From an uncultured Flavobacterium sp. (lineage in GTDB: Bacteria > Bacteroidota > Bacteroidia > Flavobacteriales > Flavobacteriaceae): DNA of 64,000 bases. Below the pieces are notes generated by a model, which saw nothing but the letters and a program-made list of their open reading frames with translations, was not told where the DNA came from and ran no database searches. The number at the start of each line of letters is the position of its first letter. The first letter of the stretch is position 1. This document shows, one piece after another, positions 49,844 through 57,139 of the stretch. The stretch covers positions 124,001 to 188,000 of the forward strand of contig CALJVL010000001.1 in NCBI GenBank assembly GCA_937773775.1, read 5' to 3'. A program made the translations under genes and the position numbers.

Positions 49844-49890
49844 GTTGCTAATTGGAATGGGTACGAAGTCGAGAGACTTCGCATAGCAAC
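49844..49890. repeat. Nested inverted-repeat element with GAGA loop
   Basis: GTTGCTA-attggaatgggta-CGAAGTC-gaga-GACTTCG-ca-TAGCAAC; both 7-bp arms perfect. Confidence 0.65.
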
Positions 49891-49999
49891 GTTTCTAATA
49901 GCAATACCGATTTTTAATAAAATTTGGGCTTTTAAGGAAGACCTCGGGGAGCCGGCTATTGTTTCACTGTTACAAACATTGCCATTGTTAATCCTTTTT

Positions 50000-50776
50000 T
50001 TATGTTCCAAGACCTAAACTAGAAGATCGTGTTATAGATTCGCCAAAAAGTTGGCCACTATATCGAAAAGGTTCCTTTTCATCTAATTTTTCGGGTATAT
50101 ATTCAATAGTAATAAATAATGGATTAGCGAATGTTAAGTTATATTCAGTTAGGTCAAATTTATTCCAACCATTCTCAACTTTTTGTTTCAGAATTATATT
50201 TTCAGTGTTTATTTTTTCGAATGGTAATTTATCTTTAATATTATAAAAGTTTATTCTAAATCTTGTTGAATCAACATTTACATTAAATAAATTGATATTT
50301 ACATTTAGTATTTCTGACGGTTTTTTTAATTTAATTTTTTTCGCAAATTCTTGAATGTCTTTATTTTTGTCATTATTTGCTCGAACATAACCTGCAACCA
50401 TACTGCTGTAAGATTTCGTCCCAATTTCCAATTCTGTTGCTTTTGTCGCTACAATAATAACGTCTGATAAATCAATTGTTTTTTGCGTAAGAATAAATTC
50501 TTTATTGTTAGATTTTAAAACATTTTCGATCTTGATATTTAACTCTTCAAAACCGACATATGAAAAAGTTAATATTTCATTTGTCTTCGAATTGTCAATT
50601 TTCAATGAAAATTTTCCGTTTTCGTCAGAAACAGTTCCAATGTTTTTATTTTTAATTCCAATATTTACAAATTGCAATTCTTTACCATCATTACTTTTTA
50701 TTTTTCCATTAACTACTACTTGACAAAAAATTGTATTGTAAAAAAGGAGTAATGATATTAAGATATATTTTCTCAT
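50000..50776 (-). CDS. Carboxypeptidase-regulatory-like (CarboxypepD_reg) domain protein
   Basis: Signal peptide; VVVNGKIKSNDGKELQFVNIGIKNKNIGTVSDENGKFSLKIDNSKTNEILTFSYVGFEELNIKI. Confidence 0.85.
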   Translation of the reverse strand: MRKYILISLLLFYNTIFCQVVVNGKIKSNDGKELQFVNIGIKNKNIGTVSDENGKFSLKIDNSKTNEILTFSYVGFEELNIKIENVLKSNNKEFILTQKTIDLSDVIIVATKATELEIGTKSYSSMVAGYVRANNDKNKDIQEFAKKIKLKKPSEILNVNINLFNVNVDSTRFRINFYNIKDKLPFEKINTENIILKQKVENGWNKFDLTEYNLTFANPLFITIEYIPEKLDEKEPFRYSGQLFGESITRSSSLGLGT

Positions 50777-50803
50777 AATTTGGGGTTAGCTTGCCTACAA
50801 CGT

Positions 50804-52523
50804 CAGTCTGTGAAAAAACCGTCGTTATGTTCTTTCAAATATAATGTATATTTCGAATATTAAAGCAAGAAAAGTTGTATATTTAATGATGCAACACATC
50901 ACAGGAACTCCTCGCAATCAGCTATTTTTTTCTAGTTTAGAAGACACTATTTTACCGGAAAACCCCGTTCGTTTTATCGATGCTTTTGTCGAAGCATTGT
51001 CATTACAAACTTTAGGTTTTTCTGTTCAAACCATTAAAGGGGAAGGTCGCCCGAGCTTTGATACTAAAATCTTTCTTAAAATCTATTTGTATGGTTATCT
51101 AAATGGGCTGCGTAGCTCAAGAAAGCTAGAAAAGGAGTGCGCTCGCAATAACGAATTGCAATGGCTTTTATGTGCAATCATACCCAACTACCATAGTATA
51201 TCCGACTTTAGAAAACAAAATCCATTGGGATTAAAAAAACTCTTTAAACTCTTTGTTTCTTTCCTTAAAGATGCTGACCTAATTGGCTGTGAAATCATCG
51301 CTATTGACGGCACAAAAAGCAGAGCGCACAACAGTAAGAAAGCAAACTTCAACCAAAAGAAAATAGAGAGACACTTAGCGTATATTGAAGAGCGAACCCA
51401 AGAATATCTTGCCGAATTGGCTAAGAATGATCTACAGGATAATAGCATTGCAATCACAAAGATTGCAGAAAAAATAGAACGATTAAAAAAGAATAAAATA
51501 CGCTACGAACTTCTAGAAGACAAACTAAAAGAGAGTGGACAACCCCAAATAAGTACCACCGATCAAGATGCGAGAGCCCTTTTAGTTCAAGGAGTAGTAG
51601 TTGAGATAAGCTATAATATCCAAGCAGCAGTGGATAATAAGCATAATTTAGTTGTGGCTACTCACACCATAAATCGGAACGATCTTAACGCCTTAGGAGC
51701 TATCGCTTTGGAAGCAAAGGAAAATTTGGGACTAGATACTTTTACTGTTTTGGTGGATAAAGGCTACCATAATGGAAGGGAAATCGCCCAATGCATAAAC
51801 CATAACATCAGCACCATTGTAGCGCATCCTACGCCAGGAACAAGCAAAGAAAGCGTTACGCAACCCGATTACTTGGTAGCCAAATTTAAATACGATGCAG
51901 AAAACGACAGCTATACGTGTCCCCAAGGAGAAACTTTAAAAACTACAGGAAGGTGGCATAAAAAAAGTGGGCGAACAGAGCAAAGTAGTTATCAATTTAA
52001 AAAATACCGAACCCCAGCCTGCCGGGAATGTCTTGTAAAACATCTTTGTACTGCTAGACCAGCAGGGCGGGAAATCGATCGGAGCCAGTACGCGCAAGCT
52101 GTTGAAGAAAACAACAAACGCTATCAGGAAAACCCACAATTATACCGAACACGACAAGAGATAAACGAACATATATTCGGTACTATAAAAAGACAATGGG
52201 GTTATAATCACACTAATTTAACGGGACTAGAAAAAGTAAACGGAGAACACAGCTTAATTATGCTGGTTTATAACATCAAACGCAGTATCAATATACTGGG
52301 CGTTCCTGATCTGATTGCCAAACTCAAAAAATGGAACACACCTTACAGAGCACAAGTCTTGCTTTTGCTAAAAACGGAGTATTTAAAGCGAACTAACGCC
52401 CTTGATTATTATCTAATGAAATTAGTAGCCTAAAAAAAGAGCCTTCTTAAAAGGCTTTATTTGACTTGTAGAACAGGAAAATTCAAGCTTTTTAATGGAA
52501 AAAGGAGGTTTTTTCACAGCCTG
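50804..52523 (+). mobile_element. IS1182-like insertion sequence, ~1.72 kb
   Basis: IRL CAGTCTGTGAAAAAACC (50804-50820) and IRR GGTTTTTTCACAGCCTG (52507-52523), 16/17 match; flanked by ACGT at 50800-50803 and 52524-52527; single complete transposase. Confidence 0.88.
50886..52433 (+). CDS. IS1182-family-like transposase (DUF772 plus DDE domain)
   Basis: MMQHITGTPRNQLFFSSLEDTILPENPVRFIDAFVEALSLQTLGF...IAIDGTKSRAHNSKKANFNQ...TVLVDKGYHNGREIAQC...EINEHIFGTIKRQWGYNHTNLTGLEKVNGEHSLIMLVYNIKRSINILG. Confidence 0.92.
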   Translation: MMQHITGTPRNQLFFSSLEDTILPENPVRFIDAFVEALSLQTLGFSVQTIKGEGRPSFDTKIFLKIYLYGYLNGLRSSRKLEKECARNNELQWLLCAIIPNYHSISDFRKQNPLGLKKLFKLFVSFLKDADLIGCEIIAIDGTKSRAHNSKKANFNQKKIERHLAYIEERTQEYLAELAKNDLQDNSIAITKIAEKIERLKKNKIRYELLEDKLKESGQPQISTTDQDARALLVQGVVVEISYNIQAAVDNKHNLVVATHTINRNDLNALGAIALEAKENLGLDTFTVLVDKGYHNGREIAQCINHNISTIVAHPTPGTSKESVTQPDYLVAKFKYDAENDSYTCPQGETLKTTGRWHKKSGRTEQSSYQFKKYRTPACRECLVKHLCTARPAGREIDRSQYAQAVEENNKRYQENPQLYRTRQEINEHIFGTIKRQWGYNHTNLTGLEKVNGEHSLIMLVYNIKRSINILGVPDLIAKLKKWNTPYRAQVLLLLKTEYLKRTNALDYYLMKLVA

Positions 52524-52657
52524 ACGTCCCGCGGCTTGCGAGCAGTGGCGGGAACCATCACTACCAATAACAAATATATACGAAAATTGGAATTAACAGC
52601 GTTTTTTTCCGAAGGAAAAAACAACTAAAGCCATTGACGCAAACCGCTGTTGGCAAC
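52524..52657. repeat. Element E2: attC-like imperfect palindrome, one end displaced by the IS (other end 50791-50803)
   Basis: Reconstructed GCCTACAACGTCCCGCGGCTTGCG ... GCAAACCGCTGTTGGCAAC; 9-bp inner stem CGGTTTGCG/CGCAAGCCG and outer TTGCC.ACA/TGT.GGCAA with an asymmetric 5-nt bulge. Confidence 0.55.
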
Positions 52658-52765
52658 TGCCATTTTCACTCGTAAAGCGGCGTCGTGGCATTCGTATTTT
52701 CTATAAATATCAATGAATCAAATAGTTTAATTAATGGAAGTTGATAAATATCCTTATTTGTTTCT

Positions 52766-54451
52766 TTACCGTATCCAATCAATTTCGTTAGTCCTATAAT
52801 TCCGTCCGTTTTTTAATTCTTTTGTTAATGTTGGCATATCTAAATAAAATGATTTGCCATTTAAGGTAAGTGAATTTTCCCAAAGATTAGTTTCAGTTGA
52901 TTGCATGGTAGTCTTTTTTAATTCATCTATATAAAAATGGTCTCCATTAATAAACCTCTCATCAATAAACGAATAGTTCCCTTTTAGAGAAGTAAGTCCA
53001 ATTGAATGATAGTCATTTTTAAATTCCTGTTTTAAATTCCGTCCCATTATTCCGATCTCATTATCCGTAATAATTTCGTTGGAAATATGCGCATTATGAG
53101 CCCAAACAATTATTTTGCTATCACTATTATGTGCTAAATAAGAAATTCTATCCGCCATAATTTCATCCCGACTTTGATTTTGTTTACCGTTTTTACGATT
53201 TACGTAGTTGATGTGAGTGTTTTTGCCATTGAATAGAATTTCTTTGAGGGATGCGGTCAAATTACCTGTGGATTCTAATTGATTTTCGATTTCTAAAATA
53301 GTATTATAGTTAGCCAAAACTATTTTTTTAATTCTGCTTCAAAGCTGCCAGTAGTTTTTGCACTATTTGATTTAAGTTTTTGCACTAACGTCACTAATTT
53401 TTCGTCTTTAATGCCTTTCACATTTTCTGATAATAATTCATAGAAAGCCCAATAGGAGTCATCACAGCCTTTGAATTGTATGTTGTAATTTGAGCGGTTC
53501 TCCTTATACCATTGAAGAAAAGATTTCATTTCTTTGGTTTGATATATTGAAAATAAATGTTTTTGGATTAAGCTCTCTATTGAACTTGTCATCAAATCTT
53601 TATTCAATAGTTCAATATCGTCATAAGAACTTTCCAAAATAACCATCTTAAATCCTTTTTCTAGGATTAATCTCTTTGTGATCATTTCCCGCAGTCGGTA
53701 AAACTCGGCCGTTCCGTGTGTGCTTTCACCAATGGACACGATTTTTTTGTCACCTACTTTTGCTATCAATGCGTCTAAACTGAAAGATAGACTCTCGTTT
53801 GTTGATAAATCTAGTGCTGTGGATGCGATCTGGATTGCTGTATTTAAGTCAGCCGTATTGTAATTTTTTAAATATATTTTGGGCGTTTCGGTCATAGTCT
53901 GAATGTCTTTACCATCTATGGTTATTATAAAATCATCAAACCAAGCCGTTCCTTTACCATCTACAATTCCGCCAACATAGATGGCTTCAGCACCCGTTGG
54001 ATAGGGTAATGTTATCGAATATTCTTTCCAATTATTAGTGCCTTTAATCTTGTATCGCTGCATATTTTTAAAAGCCAGTGAACCGTTAAAGCCATCAATA
54101 CGCATCACAAGGCCAACCGATTTATCCACCTTTTCGTGTTTTATGCGTCCGGTAAGTGTAATGGAATCTCCCACATAATTGGCAGGGATTTTATACGTGA
54201 TACACCCAAACTTACTTTTGTCTGTTGACGTTACTTTTCCAACGCCATTTCCATTACTCATTTTTTTCGGCAGTAATTTCCCCGGAACTTTTTTCTAAAT
54301 TCCCCCATTTGAACCAACCTTCCGGCATACTTTGTTTATCGTGATCAAAATTCAAATTGTACTTTTTTGGATATTGATTTTGAGCTAACATAATTGGATG
54401 TGAAACCAAAATTCCAATTAAACAGAGCAAAAAGGTTTTAATGTTTTTCAT
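52766..54451 (-). pseudogene. Erythromycin esterase-family protein with N-terminal carbohydrate-binding-like region, two apparent frameshifts
   Basis: Three ORFs (54254-54451, 53320-54261, 52766-53317) chain into one protein if the 7-nt A/T runs near 54261 and 53325 are changed by -1 and +1; KIVSIGESTHGTAEFYRLREMITKRLILEKGFKMVILE...IIVWAHNAHISNE. Confidence 0.82.
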
Positions 54452-54478
54452 TATTGTGATGTTTATTTTTTAGTGGTT

Positions 54479-54617
54479 GTTGCCAACAACGTTCCCTTGC
54501 TACAAGCGGTTTGGGACTAAATTAATCCCATTATTCGGATTTGACAAATCATACCAAATACAAACCCATTTTCCAATCAAGCCAATTGCCCAAATCTCTT
54601 GTGAGCAAGTGTTAGCC
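54479..54617. repeat. Element E3: attC-like imperfect palindrome
   Basis: GTTGCCAACAACGTTCCCTTGCTACAAGCGGTTTGGG...CCCAAATCTCTTGTGAGCAAGTGTTAGCC; arms CTTGCT.ACAAG.G.TTTGGG complementary. Confidence 0.55.
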
Positions 54618-56246
54618 CTAGTTAATACTGCCGTGGCATTTTTTATACTTTGTTCCGCTACCACAAGGACAAGATTCATTTCTTCCTGTTTTTTTTCTAA
54701 GATTTTCTTGAATCTTTTTTATTCCTGAAATCTTCCCATAATAGTCTTCGTCAAAAAATTGTGCCCAAGATTCATCTAAAGCAATCAGATCTGAGTCAGG
54801 AAACTTTTGGAGTCCTTTTTTTAAATGAAAACCTAAAAAGCCAAGTTCATTGTCTGCTTTATAGTATTTGCTAAATTTTATTCTTCTTTCTATATAATCA
54901 ATAAATTTCCCAGAAGTATTTAGGTAATTAGCTACAGTCTCCAAATCAAAAATGTTTAACGCTACTGGAAATTCTTCATATTCTTTTTCTAATAGGATGT
55001 GTGTCTGATGTGTGATTGCTGGATAATCATCTAATACAATCGTAACAACAAAGGATTGTTTAATATCAAAATCAAATTGAAAATTTGGTTCTGCTTTCAA
55101 TACAAATAAATAATCATTTGAAGATTTGAGACATTCTGAAGCAGTTAATCCTTGTTCGTAAGCATCTTCCACTGCTTTTTTAAAATCACTTTGTATAGAT
55201 TCAATATTTCCTTTTTTTGAAAGTGCAGTTAGCTTTTTTGATTTGACTTGAAAAATAATTGCTTTATTATTATGTACAGCAAGAATATCTATATCGGTAA
55301 CCATTGTACTTTTAGATTTCTTTATTATCAAATTTTTTAAAGTGTTTTCAATACCGAAAATATTTTCAATAATCTTATATGTAATTTCTTCTGCAATCTC
55401 ACCACGATTGAATTGAGCTTTTGAACGATAATTGTCATCACTATACATCCAATAAAAAGGTGATTCATATATAGCCTCTGATAAATGATAAAGCATAGGA
55501 ATAAAGTATTTACCATTAGATAACTTAATTATGGGCTTCTCGGAAAGAATATTAAAATCTCCTATATCGCAAAATTGTTGGTTTTGAAGTTGTTCTAAGT
55601 CAAGTGTGAAATTTTCTAAAATATCTTGAAAATCTTTATTTTTTTGAGTAATATCTTCTTTTGAAAGGCAAAAAACATCAAGTAATTTTTCTTTAAAAGT
55701 ATTTTTTGATTCGAATTTTAATTTATTCAATTTACCTTGTAGAAGAATCTTTAAAGAATGATAAAACTCTGGCAGTATATCTAGCTTGATAGATTTTGAT
55801 TTAGAAAGCCAATCTATATCATATTTGTATTTTTCCGTGACCCATTTGGTGTATTGATAATCATAAGCCCCAGTTCCAGAATAGAACATAGCTTCTTGAA
55901 ACATTAATCCGTTATTAAAGAAGTCAAATGGACTTTCAGATGGACTTTCAAGCATTTTTGATATGTCAGGCATAAAAGTATAGTGTAGCTGTTCCATTAA
56001 ACTATACACTTCTTCTAATACTTTTAATTCACCATATTCTATTTCTTTTTTTGAATTCCAATTTTTCACCCAAAGTCCCATTAGAAACTTTATTTCATTG
56101 TTATTCAGACTCTCTCTCACATTTTTAGATGAGAGTTCGCTTAAAGTACCGCAGAAATCTTTAAGTACGATAGTTGATAAGATATAAATAAAGTTAATAT
56201 CAGAAGTGATTTCATTTAGTCTGTATAATATTTGTTCTTTATTCAT
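54618..56246 (-). CDS. SEC-C zinc-motif protein with possible PD-(D/E)XK-like nuclease core
   Basis: C-terminus GRNESCPCGSGTKYKKCHG (SEC-C); internal RGEIAEEITYKIIENIFG...VTDIDILAVHNNKAIIFQVKSKK resembles an E...D...QxK nuclease core. Confidence 0.75.
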   Translation of the reverse strand: MNKEQILYRLNEITSDINFIYILSTIVLKDFCGTLSELSSKNVRESLNNNEIKFLMGLWVKNWNSKKEIEYGELKVLEEVYSLMEQLHYTFMPDISKMLESPSESPFDFFNNGLMFQEAMFYSGTGAYDYQYTKWVTEKYKYDIDWLSKSKSIKLDILPEFYHSLKILLQGKLNKLKFESKNTFKEKLLDVFCLSKEDITQKNKDFQDILENFTLDLEQLQNQQFCDIGDFNILSEKPIIKLSNGKYFIPMLYHLSEAIYESPFYWMYSDDNYRSKAQFNRGEIAEEITYKIIENIFGIENTLKNLIIKKSKSTMVTDIDILAVHNNKAIIFQVKSKKLTALSKKGNIESIQSDFKKAVEDAYEQGLTASECLKSSNDYLFVLKAEPNFQFDFDIKQSFVVTIVLDDYPAITHQTHILLEKEYEEFPVALNIFDLETVANYLNTSGKFIDYIERRIKFSKYYKADNELGFLGFHLKKGLQKFPDSDLIALDESWAQFFDEDYYGKISGIKKIQENLRKKTGRNESCPCGSGTKYKKCHGSIN

Positions 56247-56272
56247 TAAATAATCGTGATGTTTTTTTCAAT

Positions 56273-56332
56273 TAGGGCTAACGGTAGGACGCTTGGAGAA
56301 GGACGACCCCCTTGGGAGTCTTTCTCCAAACG
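56273..56332. repeat. Element E4: inverted-repeat core TAGGGCTAAC plus 15-bp hairpin
   Basis: TAGGGCTAAC 56273-56282; hairpin CGCTTGGAGAAGGAC (56290-56304) / GTCTTTCTCCAAACG (56318-56332). Confidence 0.6.
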
Positions 56333-56921
56333 GCCAGTTGAGCGTAGTTACTCTATTTATTCCTACTATTCTTTTTTTGTAACGGAGTTGGTTTAGCTAC
56401 TCCTATTATTTTTTTATCACAATACCTTTCAATGAAACAATTATTTATTTCGATTTAGCAAGCCTGCTAAACGTAGTTAATAATTGGGTTTTCGAGCTCT
56501 TTTTTTCAGATTTAAAAGTTAATGAGTCTTGACTTTATCCTTTTTTATCACTAACTTAGTCAAGTCATTACGTTGTCAAACGTTTGAAAGTAAACTTTCT
56601 ACGATTTAATCGCATGACTTGAAGTGGAAATCCTTTTCCTTTTTAATCTTATAAAAATATCTCTAAAATTCATTGTGCAAATAACACGTAGATTGAGCCA
56701 ATTACGCTCTAACTAGTGTATAGGCGAAATTAAACTTCGCCAATTCGCCCATTTTTGGTTGTATATACGAAGTTTTGTTTCGCTTTATACTATTCCAAAT
56801 ATATTACTTTATTTCTTACAAATCATCAAGAGGAATTATATTCACTTTCCGTTTTTGTGTACATATAAATCTTTTTACATTTTCTTTACTAGATTTTATT
56901 TTGAAAAACTAAACGCTCTAA

Positions 56922-56997
56922 TTAGCCCTGATGGCAATGAAAATCCCGTGCCTTTTTTTGGTGCGGATTGTAATGAACAGCAGGACGAGGCGTTGTG
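56922..56997 (+). ncRNA. Candidate structured/repeated intergenic element
   Basis: TTAGCCCTGATGGCAATGAAAATCCCGTGCCTTTTTTTGGTGCGGATTGTAATGAACAGCAGGACGAGGCG; resembles an element recalled from other flavobacterial intergenic regions (possibly Rfam Flavo-1); not verified. Confidence 0.35.
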
Positions 56998-57025
56998 ATA
57001 AAAATAAATCGTTCTGCTCCCAAAC

Positions 57026-57058
57026 AAAAAAGACCCACAAGTTTTTACTTGCAGGTCC
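57026..57058 (-). terminator. Terminator hairpin downstream of htpG
   Basis: gacccacaag-ttttta-cttgcaggtc; T-tract follows on the minus strand. Confidence 0.7.
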
Positions 57059-57139
57059 ATTTTCTATTTTCAATAGTTTCTGAAACAACTTCGGAATAAG
57101 CGATTCACAGCATTTTACTTCATAAAATTGGTTGTCGAC

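Noticed and set aside
49816-50010. 64-aa ORF MEHKKRINNGNVCNSETIAGSPRS...
   Set aside because: Reads through the nested hairpin element; starts within the neighbouring CDS end; best explained as non-coding repeat.
56759-56998. 79-aa ORF MYIRSFVSLYTIPNILLYFLQ...
   Set aside because: Overlaps the candidate structured element and hairpins; composition not protein-like; no recognisable motif.
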